Shown here in pieces: positions 34,634 through 47,571 of a stretch of 64,000 nt of DNA (position 1 is its first letter; each line of letters opens with the position of its first letter). The notes below the pieces were generated by a model, which was not told the DNA's origin, searched no databases, and saw only the letters and a program-made list of their open reading frames with translations. The stretch covers positions 46,207,114 through 46,271,113 of the forward strand of contig CM028327.1 in NCBI GenBank assembly GCA_016647705.1, given 5' to 3'. The position numbers and the translations under genes were made by a program. This DNA is from Eucommia ulmoides (lineage: Eukaryota; Streptophyta; Magnoliopsida; Garryales; Eucommiaceae).

Positions 34634-36687
34634 CTCGGCCGCATGGTCCGTATGGAGTTCCTTCAGCTTTGCCTTGGCCACGTGCTCGGATCGCCGGGCC
34701 TCCTCGGCCTTCTTCTCTGCCGCCTCCTTCTCTATGCGGAGTCTCTAGTTTTCACCGATCACTCGGTCCACTTTCTTCTTGTAATCTTCCAGCATTTGGA
34801 TGTCCTTCTCCATCTCCTGTACATGTGCGTCGAGCGCTTGGTTAGACTGATGCAAACGAGCATCGGCCTCCAACAAGGCAAACAGCACCTGCACGGTCAA
34901 CAACAATGTCATTAAAAATGTAAAGGATTTTCAAAGTTCTAAAGACCAACCGAGGAGACTTACCGAGAGTGTGTGCCAATTCAGGTCGGCACCAAGCTTA
35001 GCATCCGTCTTGTCGGCGAACCTTTTCCTATTTGCCGGAGACACTATCCGTATCGCGAACTGCATTAGCACGATGCCATTCTGAGTTGCTGGTTGGTCGG
35101 GTCGGAGCTTGATATGGATGATCAGCTCTGGTCTTTCGGCGCCCTCGTACGGCTGCTCCTCATCTTGGATCGGAGTGGCAGCTCGGCTATTTTTGTGACG
35201 ACCGGACGGTGTGTCAAATGTCCCTACCTTCCCTTTTCCCTTGTCTTTCCTTATGAGCGGGGCGGGGTCATCCTCGATGATCTCTATCCGTGTGGCACTC
35301 GCAGCCACCGGGGTGTCAGCCTTGCTGGGCGTGGGGATAGGCCGGGCCTGGCTTGTCGGTCTCGCCTCCTCTGTCCCTGTCCCGACTGGTGTGCCATGGG
35401 CGGCCTGCTGAGAGTCCACATTTTTTTTCGCCATCCGGGCTATCACAACCAAGTTCATCACTGAAAAACAAACAAATAAACAAATAAACCCATCAACAAG
35501 AAGAGTAATAAGTAAATAAGAACGACGGGGACGGGCTCAATGCACTTACCGTTTTTCGATTCCAGGTTTAGGGTCGACGTCGGCAGGGTCGGCTGGCTCC
35601 AAAAGTAAAGGTCGTACAGGCACAACGAGAGCAGATGAACGACGTTTGTAAATAGCGTCCTGAGGATTACCTCATTCTCCTGTAAAATGTCCGCGCTGGG
35701 CTTCCGTTTCCTGGTCACTGAAAAAAGAAACAAGAAACTCGTCAGAACAGAAACTGGGGTAAAGGGAATGAGGTCTGAGCTGAAAAAGGCTTACCCATAT
35801 CTCCCCAGTGCCTCTGGTTCAGAAAATCAAACGAAGGCTTCTCGTTAGACTCCTAACCGGTACCTCCCAAGAAGAAGAACCCCGGCTTCCATTCTTTAAC
35901 GGATTCAGGGTAGCCCTTGAGGAACTTCCACCGGGTTGATATGTAAAACCAACCCTTGCCGTCGGGTATGGCCTTCGCCAGAAATAGAGTGTAGAACAGG
36001 TCAAGGGACGACTTCACTTCCTCGGCCAAGCAAATAATGTGGAACAACACGATGAGGCAGATACTGTTAGGAGAGAGCTGTAACGGACACAGACCCAAAT
36101 CCCAATAGACCTCCCTCACCCAGGGGTGGATGGAAAATCGCAGTCCGGCCTGCAACTCTCTGGTCGTAGACTGCGATAAACCCCTCGGGTGGGTCGCATG
36201 CTCGGTCGTCCAGCCCTGCTGCTCAGAGTACTACCGAACTGGGCATCGCGTACTTATTGTGGAGCTTGCGAACCGCTTTCTTTGAGAGCTCGAATTCTAG
36301 CTCCCAGAACGGAGCACCCCGGGGGACTGTACAGGCTGATCGATGTGAAGTCGAACTCGCCTGTGGAGGGCGCCTGGATGTGGACGGCCTAGCAGCAGCA
36401 AAACCACCGGAGGAGCCCGCCACCTGACCCGTCCTCCGAGATCCATGGGAAGGACCAACCGCAGGGAGTGCACTTGCTCCGGTCTCACCCTGAGACTCCT
36501 CGAACGAGGTCGTCCACTGAGCGGCGGGCTCCTACCTGCCCTCTGACCCGGAGGCCAGGGGAACGAGAAGATTCGACTCCATCGCAAAGGAGCTGAGCTC
36601 CATCTGGACGCCGGGAGAGTACGCGACTATCACGTCTATTAAGGATGCGCTGCTCCCCGACCAGCCGATCTCAGAGGCAGAAGACAT
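34634..36687 (-). pseudogene. antisense ORF of a Tat-like retroelement ('putative gypsy type transposon' domain)
   Basis: It reads opposite to the LTR at 37,117-37,897. From the ATG at 36,687 a short N-terminal exon (MSSASEIGWSG..) ends at a GT donor near 36,535. The middle holds FSIHPWVREV..QLSPNSICLIVLF and GKGWFYISTRWKFLKGYP, the pattern of the plant 'putative gypsy type transposon' domain. A basic/acidic linker follows (IRKDKGKGKV), then RPELIIHIKL, and finally a Lys/Glu-rich coiled-coil region (34,640-34,910) with one stop. At least one frameshift (near 36,190) and the stop break it. Antisense ORFs between pol and the 3' LTR are known from Grande/Retand-type Tat elements; their function is unknown. 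Confidence 0.6.
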
Positions 36688-36805
36688 GAAGAAGAAGAAA
36701 GTGAAAAGAGAAGAAAATAAGACAAGGACAAGAGGAATACCGTGTTCCGGAGGTCGGTGAGAGCTTTCGCAAAAATCTGTTAGAAAATTCGAAGAATGGA
36801 TCGCA

Positions 36806-36813
36806 TATTTATA
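36806..36813 (-). promoter_or_regulatory. TATA box of the antisense ORF
   Basis: TATAAATA on the minus strand about 120 bases above the ATG at 36,687, inside the retroelement and away from any LTR. It suggests the antisense ORF has its own promoter. Confidence 0.55.
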
Positions 36814-37099
36814 GGGTGCTGAGAAGTCCAAATGTCGCGTATTATTGTGCGGCTTGCAGAACACCGATTCTCACACCACAGCCACGTGTCAGGCATCTGG
36901 ACGGACTGACAGTATGGCTTCCTCGAGAAACCAAAAGGTGCGTCGGACACGTTGGTCTAGCTTCTAGGAAACACCAACGGACATTCCTGGCTGGACTATT
37001 TCACCCCGGTTACACTGATCGCTCTATCCCCCAACACGGCGCCCACTCCGTGAGGCCTGCCCGCTAAAACCTCAGCGTCTCGTGTTCCACTTCCACGCA

Positions 37100-37116
37100 G
37101 AGGCTTGGGGGGCAAC
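37100..37116 (+). other. polypurine tract before the Tat-like 3' LTR
   Basis: GAGGCTTGGGGGGCAAC lies directly before the LTR start TGATATGGG. A G-rich tract at this spot is what primes plus-strand synthesis; it fixes the LTR at 37,117 as a 3' LTR of a plus-oriented element. Confidence 0.55.
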
Positions 37117-37897
37117 TGATATGGGTAAAGTTGGGCCCCTCCACGTGTCCGCCGGTGAGGCCACGTACGCTGTGGAGCCACATTCGTTCCAGCCCGGTGG
37201 ATAGGCAGCCCGGGCTGGTCTTGTTCGGCAACCCGCGGGAGGTTGGGGTACCCAAATCGACCTCTTCACGAGTAGCCTATCTGGTCTGCGCTTATCAGCT
37301 CGCAGGAGGTTGGAGTGCCCAGACCGATCTTCTCGGGTGGAGCCGACCTCACTTGCCACCTCGAGAGGTCGGGTGCCTGCCTCATCCTCAACAGTGATGG
37401 GCCCAAGGCCCAGGCCCATAGCTCTAATCCGCCGTGCCACCCACGCGCCTGACTGCTTACCGGTAATCCAAGTTTAAGGTCTTAATCTCGCTTATGCTAA
37501 TCACTTTTTCGCCTATAAATAGAAGGCTTCCTCCACACTTTACGATGACGAGAAAATCATTCTAGAGAGAGAAACTTTGCCTCAGATCGGTTAGACAGGT
37601 CGAGGTAACAGTAACTCTCCGACCTATCTTTCTCCCCGGATCCTTACTCTTACGCCGGAGGGGACACGCCGGGAACAACCCGGCCGTCCCTTGTGTAGGT
37701 GGCGACCAGGAGCTTAGCACAAAAAATGTCCAGGAGCAAGGAAGGGAACCAAGACCTAGGTCCGAACTTAGGCCAGTTTGGTCAATCGGCCTGGCTGCAG
37801 CACGGAAACAACGGAAACAAGTGAGTTTAACAACCCTCTCATCCCAAATCCGAGAGTATTCGGACCATACTGCTGGTTGGACCAATTCCATACACCA
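37117..37897 (+). mobile_element. Tat-like Ty3/gypsy 3' LTR
   Basis: It starts TGATATGGG and ends CATACACCA (781 bp). TATAAATA at 37,514-37,521 is followed by the R/U5-like region with GACAGGTCGAGGTAACAGTA. It is the same family as the minus-strand LTR at 17,380-18,141. The matching 5' LTR and pol are not in the window: the element stops at 34,634 against the Athila-like LTR. Confidence 0.78.
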
Positions 37898-39610
37898 ACA
37901 GATAGAAACGAAATATGAGAGGAATCCATTAAAGAAGGAGTAGGGGTACAAAACAATTACACTTTCGAACCTACAAAGAAACTACCATAAGGTACCTATA
38001 AAGAAACTACCATAAGGTAATTCAATAATAAATCAAAGATGAACCGTAAATGTTCCTAACTCTATCAAAATCTCTTAATAATTCCTACCACACTCGATAT
38101 CTAATAGAAGATAATTCACCCAAAGAAATCTACTAAAAAGAAAACGCGGACAAGGAGAACACAAAATCCAAAACTATATTGAAAAACAAATCATTAACAC
38201 CTCAAAGGATTAATAACAACAAAGACAGAGCTTAAAAAATAATAAAAGGACAAAACCATCAACCATTGAAAGTATGAATAAATACATAAATAAATAAATG
38301 ATATTGTAGTATAGAGGTACATAACATTTACACTATGTATCCTGTAAAGAATCTATCGTAATAGAGTTTAAAATGGTTCGGTAGTGTAATGTGAATGCCC
38401 CTACCTTGAACAATATGTCTATCAATATTTTCGTACTCTAAAAGAGATGGTCCTAACAACAAGAATCACTAAGAGGAAAACACATCAAAGAGGACTAAAA
38501 CAATAAAGGAGAGAACCAAAATTAAAAAAAATGAACGAAAGACCAAACTCAATTAAAAAAAAAAAAAAAAGTAGACAAATAGGCAACAAACCAAGAAAAA
38601 ACTGAATTTTTTTACCTCAACCACTTAGGGAGAGAGTGTTGATTAATTCACAAAGTATATCTCCGAGCCCACTATTCCTCCGAATAAAGAAGATAGATTC
38701 GAACCAAACTAGGTTGATCGAGAAAATTGAAACCATCCCAAAAAGGTAGAATTAGGAGATGAAAGCAACTAAGCACACAGAAGATTCAACATCACTTCAA
38801 TGGAGCCAATTATTAGAGCCAATTCGAAGATCTACTCACAAATGGTCACATTGATACTTTTTGAAAAAGAAACCTGAAGGAGTCTCATTCACAGTAGCCG
38901 CACCGCAAAATATGAAGCCGCGATGTCGAAGAAATGAATGGAAAGGCCAAGAGATAGTAAACCTATGACCTATAGATCTGAATGGAGAAAAAATTGGTAC
39001 CAAAATGACAGATCCAAACGAGCTTGCCTGATTGATGTGGATTAGGGAAAACAAAGACAAAATTGATTACTTGTCAAAGCACGACATCTTACAATTAATT
39101 TACTGAGCCATTTATTAGAGTCAATCCGAAGATCTACTCACAAACGGACACACTGATACTTTTTGAAAGAGAAACCCGAAGGAGACTCCTTCACAGTAAC
39201 AACATGGCAAATTATGAAGCCAAGATGCCATAGAAAGGAGCAAAAAAAGGCCATGAGAGGGAATGTCTACCCACCCGACAAACAATGCTGCCGACCTGAA
39301 TGAACAACGTCGTCGTCACATCAATTTGAAGGAATACGACAAACAAAGCTGCGATCTGAATGAAGGCGACGAACAACTCCGCCGTCACCCAGATCTGAAC
39401 GAAGACAACGAACCCCGCCGATCTGAACAAACAACACCGTTGAAACACCAATCTGAACGAAGCTGATGAACGCTATCTTCGATTTGAATAAAGATGACGA
39501 ACCACGCCGCTGACCCCAAATCTGAACAAAGACGACGAGTAACCAATTGAAACCAAGATCAGAAGATAGATCGTAATGATCTATCCGAATGTTTGGGAAT
39601 ATGTGTTTTG
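37898..39610 (-). mobile_element. LINE-like remnant, mostly 5' untranslated region
   Basis: The first ~130 bases match the LINE fragment at 25,508-25,625. Toward 39,600 the minus strand carries degenerate short repeats of CGTCGTCTTCGTTCAGATC type, a common LINE 5' region feature. No ORF with a domain was found. A ~300-base tandem duplication lies inside. Confidence 0.4.
38815..39245. repeat. partial tandem duplication inside the LINE-like remnant
   Basis: GAAGATCTACTCACAAA.GG.CACA.TGATACTTTTTGAAA begins at about 38,825 and again at about 39,127, with the following ~100 bases also shared (AAACC.GAAGGAG..TTCACAGTA). The period is about 300 bases. Confidence 0.65.
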
Positions 39611-39733
39611 CGCATGAGTTTTTCTCTTACACGTGGCAGTATTTTGGAACTGGTTGAAAACCCCCTTATCAGATGTTCCCTATTCTCAAGGACTGAGGAC
39701 AAGAGAGTCGAGAATACTTGGAAAGATAAACGG

Positions 39734-42010
39734 GTTCTTTTTTGATAGGCATATGATTATATATCAAAGAGGGTCAGGGTCTCCCCTAATACACAGTAAC
39801 AAGATACCATGTAATCTACAAGACCCTGACAAAAAACACCACAAGAAGTTCAAAAAGTGCCTCCAACCCCTAACACGGGTCCAATAAGTATCCTGGGGCT
39901 CGACCTCATAAACGCCAAAATAAATACCCAATAAATATACAACACTGATACACTTAAAAATAATCAAAATGACCAATATCTTCAATTATAAAAAGGCACA
40001 ACCGAAAATGAGGGTGAATTGCCAATGCTTCATAAATCAACACACTCTGGCGATAGTTTGTTCTGGGAAATCAAACATGCAAGTTCTGAGCAAATGATGA
40101 GGCTCATACCCACACCTTCTAAACATCAACTTTAAACCCAAGATGACAATCTTACTACCCAAAGATCAACTCATTTCAACTATGACAAAAGCAATCAAGA
40201 CTCTCCAAGAATCCACTCCCACCAACTAAACTCTTTTTTCTTAGCAGAAGAATAAATGAAGTAAAAAAACCCTCAATTACGCCTTATTTTACTTCCGAAG
40301 GATCTGAATTCTTTCTCAAGGGAAGAGAGACTCTCTTTAACCAACCATAATAAAAATATTAATAATACATCCAAACTGCCAATGAATTTTTTTCCCCTCT
40401 CTTTTTAGGCATTGAGACTAGCCTCCTTTTGAATTGCAAACGACGATTAATACCAAATTTAGAGAAAATCTTATCGATTTTATCATTGGGTTTGTCGACA
40501 CAGCTACCATCCATATCAATTGTGAAAGATCATTATTGACTTGAAGAATTAGTGACCCTTTTAGCAATTGGTTCATGCGCATTGCGTTGATAAAAGGCCT
40601 ACGTAATGATTTCACCTCTTTCGATCCATGGGAAATGTTTTCAAGGTTTGTGAGATTTTCTCCTACAACAACATTAGGAGAAGAGCCTCCCCCATCGAAA
40701 GTGGGATTCATTGCATTCACTTGATCCAATCCCTTACCCGAGTCCAAAGACAGAACACCTTCAGTGCAATTTAACCCACCAGTGTCCCATTCTATAAGAA
40801 TAAGATTAATAATCAAGTCTCTAAACTCCAATCTATTCGAAGTCATAGTTAAGCCTAAAATGTTTCCATATTCCATTACATTTTCTACTCTATTCAACAC
40901 TAATTTGATTTTGTTTATCATATCTTTATTAGTGTTAGAGTTCTCACTATTATCAAGAACATTTTCAGAACAAAATACTAGGAAATTCACAGGATTAGAG
41001 GAATCAGAGGTTATAGAACTAGAAACAACACCAGGTTCACAAATTACAGTCCCTAAACTTTTTTTCTTATTTTCTTACCCATTATCTTTTTAGACTTGAT
41101 TCGCTTGTTGCACGTAGCCAAACAAACTTCAATCACTCTATTTTTTACCCTAATCCCATTGAGAATTCTAATAGCCGTCAATGCTTCAACCAAAGATGAA
41201 AAACGAACAAATTCATACTTTGAGTTTGTTCTAAATCTTCTCCGCTTTGGAATATAAACATCTTGCACCACCCCCATGCCACTTAAACATGGACTTTAAG
41301 CCTCTCTTACCCATCTTCTCTGGAATCGAATCCACAAAAATAAATACTAACTGCTCTTTCGACTCACCAAAATTCCTCTCCCAATTTTAATTTTTACTAT
41401 CCATAATGAGTTTGGATAGAGGAATTAGGTCTAGAAATACAACAAATCCAAAACTCAAGAGAACAATTAAATCAATGCACAGGAGATAGAGATATCAACA
41501 ATCAACAAATCCAAAACTCACGGGTTGTGTATGCTCACCTAGATGAATGAATAGGATTGGAACTTTGGTGCTTTTACCCCTGTTCAGAACGGCGGTCAGC
41601 AGAAGAACTGAAGACCACTTCTTGGATTGTTTGGTTGATTTGTGACTGATCTTGATGCACACAAACCAGGATTCGTCATATGAGCAAACTGCAATAATGG
41701 CTTCCGACGGACTAACCCGAATCTCACCATTGCACAACCTTAGCAAAACGATCGTATTCGCCTACTGTAATTAGAATCAAATCCACCCTAGTCACTACCT
41801 AAAACCATCGAAATCGAACCAATGAGAGCCTCAACAGCGAGGTTAGCCAAACGCCGAATTCGTCAAAACTGGATGAAACCCTATAGCCCAAAAATCATTA
41901 GATTTGGAAGAAGGCAATGCTTAGGGGAAGGAGAGCACCCGAATCAGGAGATTTGAAGCCAAATTTGATTGAAACCAACCCCAAAATGACAGATCAGAAC
42001 AAGATTCGAG
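39734..42010 (-). mobile_element. L1-type LINE lacking ORF2
   Basis: The minus strand runs from a 5' UTR-like region (42,010-41,410) through an RRM-type ORF1 (41,405-40,418) to a tail ending CATATGCCTATCAAAAAAG at 39,734. The distance between ORF1 and the tail is only about 700 bases, so the endonuclease and reverse transcriptase ORF is missing. Confidence 0.6.
40418..41405 (-). pseudogene. LINE ORF1 with RNA recognition motif, broken
   Basis: From about 41,405 the frame reads QLVFIFVDSIPEKMGKRGLK (an RRM beta1/helix1), shifts frame at about 41,275, and continues VVQDVYIPKRRRFRTNSKYE, FVRFSSLVEALTAIRILNG and IRVKNRVIEVCLA, a complete RRM (RNP-like FVRFSS). The frame changes again into a 190-residue Asn/Ser-rich tail (40,418-40,990). 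Plant L1 ORF1 proteins of this kind bind element RNA. An early stop and two frame changes make it a pseudogene. Confidence 0.75.
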
Positions 42011-43160
42011 CCTAAAATATATTGATGTATTCATTTACATGTCTCCATTATGTTAAATATTGCAAACATTTTAGCTACATTTCTTCGATATGTTAGACAC
42101 ATGCTACTAAATGTATTCATGTTTTCAAATTTTAGTAACATGTCTCCAATACATTTGCATGTGCATAATTACATGTTATCTGTGTAATATTAGTTACACG
42201 TAACTATTTGATGCAGAAAAAAGCTAGAATCACACATACCTCTCGGATTTAGTACCAAAATGGTTAATATTTTACATTATGTACGAAACTGAGAGAACAA
42301 TGTATATATCGGAGAGTTTGAGGAAGAAATCGTTCAATATTGTTACATTTAACAATTATTAAGCACAAGTTTCAAGGAACCCTTCAATATACATGTAACA
42401 AATACACACTTTTTTTTGAATAAATTGTGTAGTACTAGATACATGTAACTAATATAATAGATACTTGTTAAGAAAATACAGACCGGTCTTGTTAGAGTAC
42501 TTAGATGTGACTATTATTATGCTTTAAAAAGACAACCAATTGCATTTTTTTTTTCGTTTTTAGCATGAACTGGTCATAATATGTATGTCGAAATACTTTT
42601 CGTTCACTAGTAGTCACAAATAGAGTAAAATCGTGAAGAACAAGCAAATAGTCGTAATCTATTCTTTGCATGAATTGAGTTTCCTTCTTTTTGGAGCATG
42701 ATGTGATTCCTCGTCGCCGGAAGACTTAGATATTGTGCTTTTTCTCGTCATTTTTTAAGAACAATAGAGGTTTTCGCCATAGCTTATCTAGGGTTTTGAG
42801 TGTAGAAGAAGACGGTTTGAGAGATTTTGTAGGGTTTTGAGTGTAGAAGAAGACGATTTGAGAGATTTCTAGGTTTTTCTCAGACTGTATGTGAGTGGAG
42901 CTATTTTTGCACGGAGCAGTGCATTTACGTTGTCATGATGTTCTGAATTCTGATCAATACGATTGTGGGCGTGAATATTGGCTTCCACCTTTTTAAAATG
43001 CAGAGGACTAAAACGAAATGTTTAATTGGGGATGAGACTTTTTTAAAATTTGGACAAAACTATGGGACTAGCGACTGAATGTCCAATAAAAAAAAAAAAA
43101 AGTTGAAAAGCTTTTTAACAAAAAAATCAATATTTAGTTTTAAAGAAAAACGGCATTTGA
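42011..43160. other. PG3 upstream spacer
   Basis: AT-rich with no gene. A ~47-base unit (GGGTTTTGAGTGTAGAAGAAG...) is tandemly duplicated at about 42,790-42,870. Several TACATGTAAC-like short repeats lie in 42,040-42,470. Confidence 0.5.
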
Positions 43161-43269
43161 TATGATTTTGATTTTCAGTTATTATCCACTTTTGCTCAAA
43201 TACGGCAATATCGCGCCCATTTCGGCGCTCCTTTCTTTGCTTTTGCTCCAATTGGTTTCAAGATTACCC

Positions 43270-43276
43270 TATAAAA
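43270..43276 (+). promoter_or_regulatory. PG3 TATA box
   Basis: TATAAAA about 105 bases upstream of the PG3 start codon, followed by a CT-rich 5' UTR. Confidence 0.6.
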
Positions 43277-43377
43277 CCTTCCCTAAACCGTTCCAACTCC
43301 TCACCCACCTTCTCTCTCTATCTCTATCTCTCTCTCTCTCACACACAAACAAACACAATCTTCAGAGAAAATCGGGA

Positions 43378-45122
43378 ATGAGGACACCCATTAACCTTTT
43401 CTCCATTGCGATTCTCTTCGTCGTTTCCAGTTTATCATTGGCAACTCCGATCACATATAATGTGGTAACCTTGGGGGCTAAGCCCGACGGCAAGTCCGAC
43501 TCGACCAAGGCATTCATAAATGCTTGGACCGCGGCTTGTGGGTCCTCAATGGCAGCCACGATCTACGTGCCGCCGGGACGGTTCTTGCTCAAGAAAGCCC
43601 ATTTCAGCGGGAGATGCAAGAGCAATGATGTGGCCTTCAGGATTGACGGCACCCTCGTGGCTCCCTCCGACTACAATGTTATTGGGAACGCCGGTAACTG
43701 GATTCTGTTCGAGGGAGTCAATGGAGTTTCTATTCGAGGTGGAATTCTTGACGGTCAAGGTGCCAGATTGTGGGCTTGTAAGGACTCCGGCAGGAGTTGT
43801 CCCAGCGGAGCCACGGTACGGTTCCAAATCACCATTTCTCTCTCTCTCTCTGTACCCGAACGGAAAGCGCCAATTTTTTCATTGTTTTCTTTTTAAAAAA
43901 GTAGGTGAACGGGTGCGGTTTTAGTGGTGGAAGTGGAAGCACATTGACAGTTAAACAAAAAAATAAATAAATGAATTAATTAATAAATAAAATAATTATT
44001 CAGTATTACTATTTGTTTTCTGATTTTTTGGGGGTTTAACTGGACGGTCAATGGTGATCACTAGTCTAAGATATTTTTAGGTTTGGGTTACTATAAAGAA
44101 TAGAGAAGGGCACACTAATTACTGTACTCCTTAATTATATTATCTAATTAGCATTAATTACTTCTAATAAGAAATGGAAAGCTAAAAGCTGTTGCTAATA
44201 AAAAGGAAACTTTTATTTATTTTATGTTGTTGGTCAGACATTGGGATTTTCAAACTCGAACAACGTGGCAATTGCGGGATTAACGTCGCTGAACAGCCAA
44301 ATGTTCCACATCGTCATTAACGGCTGCCACAACGTGAAGGTGCAAGGAGTGAAGGTATTGGCCTCCGGCAAGAGCCCCAACACCGACGGCATTCACGTCC
44401 AGTTATCGTCGGGCGTCACCATCTTGAACTCCAAGATAGGCACCGGCGACGACTGTGTGTCTATCGGCCCTGGTACTACCGATTTGTGGATCGAGAACGT
44501 GGCCTGTGGACCCGGCCACGGCATCAGGTAATTCTAGAGCATTTGGCCTCGCATAATCTATTTATATGTATATTTAATGGTGGTGGGTTTAACGCGATGC
44601 AGCATTGGGAGTTTAGGGAAGGATTATGAAGAAGCAGGTGTGCAAAATGTGACAGTTAAAACGGTTACATTTAAGGGCACACAAAATGGTGTGAGGATAA
44701 AGACATGGGGGAGACCCAGCTCAGGGTTTGTGCGAGATGTCCTTTTCCAGCATGCCCTTATGTTCGATGTCCAAAATCCCATCGTCATCGACCAAAATTA
44801 TTGCCCAGATAATAAAAACTGCCCCGGTCAGGTAGATATTACAGATTGATCAAATCTAAATCTACTCGTTCTTATATGATAACAAATAAATGTTTTTTGG
44901 TAGGTTTCGGGTGTGAAGATAAGCGATGTGAGATATGAAGACATACACGGGACATCAGCAACGGAGATTGCAGTGAGATTCGAATGTAGTAAGAAGAATC
45001 CATGCAGAGGGATAAGGCTGGAAGATGTAAAGCTGACCTACAAGAACCAAGCTGCCCAAGCCAGCTGCGACAATGCCGCCGGTACTACCGCCGGCATGGT
45101 TGTGCCTTCAAGCTGCTTATAA
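43378..45122 (+). CDS. polygalacturonase PG3 (GH28, secreted)
   Basis: Exons 43,378-43,815, 44,238-44,527, 44,603-44,831 and 44,904-45,122, again 438/290/229/219 nt and 391 residues, the same layout as PG1 and PG2. The N-terminus is a signal peptide ([16 protein letters not shown]) and the mature protein starts with the family's [34 protein letters not shown] and GVRIKTW are all present, so the enzyme should hydrolyse galacturonan in the cell wall. It sits on the opposite strand to PG1/PG2 and outside the duplicated segment; divergence from them is clearly older than the PG1-PG2 split. Exo or endo mode is undetermined. Confidence 0.93.
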
Positions 45123-46688
45123 CTGTATTATTCAACTTCTATATATTCTTTATTTTTTAACTTGGAATTGTAATATTATTCTTGCTGGTGCTATAAGCCC
45201 ATTGAGCCTGCCCGGCCCTGTATTACTTTCCACACAAAAATATACATATTTATTTGTTAATTTATTCATTGCTGTGTTTAATTCTAGACTAACACATATA
45301 CTAGTCTCTCATTATTCATACGTTTCAAGCTAAAACACAAATGCTCTAACAGCTGAACGTATAATTTATTAGGGAATTTAATTCTATTAATTCAACATTA
45401 AGGAAATCAAGACTCATCCGCTATAAATCAATCCATCACAAGGAGAAACACGTACACATAACACGCATTAAGATAGTACATTTTGTGTTTTAAAATTAAG
45501 GTGATTTGAAGATGTCTGGGAAGTTGGCATCTGTGGTATTGGGATTAATGGCGGTGGTGATGCCACAAAAAGGCCGTGCCCTTCGTGTTGGTCAATCCAA
45601 TTGTTTTGACGAATTCAACTGTACAAGTCTGCCTCCACCACCACCATCTCCTCTGGCAATGCAACATCTACATTTGCACGATCATTATAAGATTTGTGTT
45701 ACCACACTACAACAAAAAATACTTTTGAGGACACCTAAATGTGTCATAATATATATTCTTTTGGGACACATTATGTATTGAGACAATTAAAAAATGTGTC
45801 CTATAAACTATTGTCCCAATAACTTATAAAGACACTTATTTTTTGTCGCATTAGTTTATATTTATTAGGACACTATTATGTGTCTTAATAAATTTTTTGA
45901 GCATTTGTATTAGAAAGACTTTCGGGACCTACATAAGTGTCCCAATAAATCTTTAATAAGACAAAACAATGCATCCCTTAAACCACTAATAAATAATTTA
46001 TACAACAATTTTATGTATCCCAAAAAGTAAAAATTTAAAAAAAAAATAATAAATATATTTAATTTGGCTAAAACCAATAATCCAAATTTATCCAATTGAA
46101 AATCAAATATTACTAACAATTGTGAAACAAAATCTGGGAACAAAGCGAAACATAAACAGAAAATATGTTTTACTATAACAGATATGTTTACTATGTAGTC
46201 CATATTTTTGTTTGAAAACAGAAACAGAAACAAAATCTTTTTTCAAACAAAATTTTTTGTTTTCTGTTTTCTGAGAACAGGAACAAAAAATTGTGCATCA
46301 CTTTGACCCCAAATATTGCGCTTAAACGTTGGTCCTCGTACCCCTTTTTTCAGCTACATGCACTGCACTGCTATAGCTACATCACAAAAAAACAAAAACA
46401 AAAAACTGTTTTAGTTGTTTCCCGTAAGTTTTGTTTTGAAAAATGGAGAAGAGAACAAAAACAGATTTCAATTCCCAAAAAATCTTGATTACATCCTTTA
46501 TATTTAAAGTACAACTTGGAGATTTCTGTTTCTATACTGGGAGAAAAAAGTCATGTATCTCAGGAGTCAAATTCAGATTGCTTTGGTTGACATAATTCAT
46601 AAATTAAGAAAAAGGCATTAGGAAGAAAAAGTCATATGAATTAAGGATGTAAATAAACTTAAATCTGAAAGAAGAATACAAAATTTAC

Positions 46689-46767
46689 TGGCAATTGTAG
46701 CGTTATCCCATCCTTGCAACAAGTTGCCAACGGTAGCAGCAATAGCCACAAGCATAGCTCCACTCAT
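46689..46767 (-). pseudogene. captured first exon of a tonoplast monosaccharide transporter (TMT/TST)
   Basis: From the ATG at 46,767 the frame gives MSGAMLVAIAATVGN and LLQGWDNATIA, the start of TMT-type vacuolar sugar/H+ antiporters, ending at a GTAAAT donor where the family's first coding exon ends. The sequence upstream (about 47,040-47,290 on the minus strand) looks like its 5' UTR. Only 26 codons are present, so this is a fragment carried inside the CACTA element. Confidence 0.7.
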
Positions 46768-47571
46768 CTTCCTTCAAACTGGAACAGCACAAGTAAAAAT
46801 GATCACTACTTCTTTTCTTTTAGTGTGTTTTGGGAAGAAATAAATTATACACAGATTGAAACTTGATTCAAAAGGACGGTTGCTCAACAGGAAGAGATTC
46901 ACATACAGACAGACAGATTATAGAATGAAGGCAGACAAAGCACCTCATAATTAGAGCATTTATGTATGTGCATAGAGGTTGTGATGAGAGCAAGAAGTAA
47001 AAATTGATTACCCTAAAAAGAAAACTCAGCCTTACCTTAAGATCAATCAGGGGGATCTTAAATCACATCAACGATTGAAATGATTCTGTTTCGGGAAGGA
47101 AGAGAAATTCTAGTGATTGTGAAGGGAAATAGGAATGGTCCAGTGATCTCCAAGAACAGGGCTTCTCACAAACAAACAAACCCAAGACAAGATTTTTTTT
47201 TTTTTTTTCTTTTCTTCTTCTTCTAGATCATTAACACGCAAAAAATCACTAAAAAGAGGTCGCCTATGATTTCCAAATCATAAGCATGGCCATTAGTAAA
47301 AGTTGACTAAAACAGATGGAGAGTCCCTTGAACGTGAATCAACATACCTTTTTTATTCGGTTGCAAAGAAAGTCATCAATGAGTACATCCTTCACAAGTT
47401 CATAATCACCATCTCCATGTCAATCATTTCACTGCTTACACCAAGGTTATACATAGTTTACATATCCAAGCACACCTACCACCCAAAAGATGCCTGAAAT
47501 TAGATATTATCTAGTTTAATAAAACAGTAGCACCGGCCAGACACTAGATATTAATTAAGTAGTTATCTTAC

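Noticed and set aside
35093-35464. Plus-strand open frames at 35.1-35.5 kb
   Set aside because: They lie opposite the antisense retroelement ORF, whose minus-strand frame has recognisable content.
39263-39466. Asp/Asn/Arg-rich ORF at 39.3-39.5 kb
   Set aside because: It is produced by degenerate short repeats of a LINE 5' region, not by a protein-coding gene.
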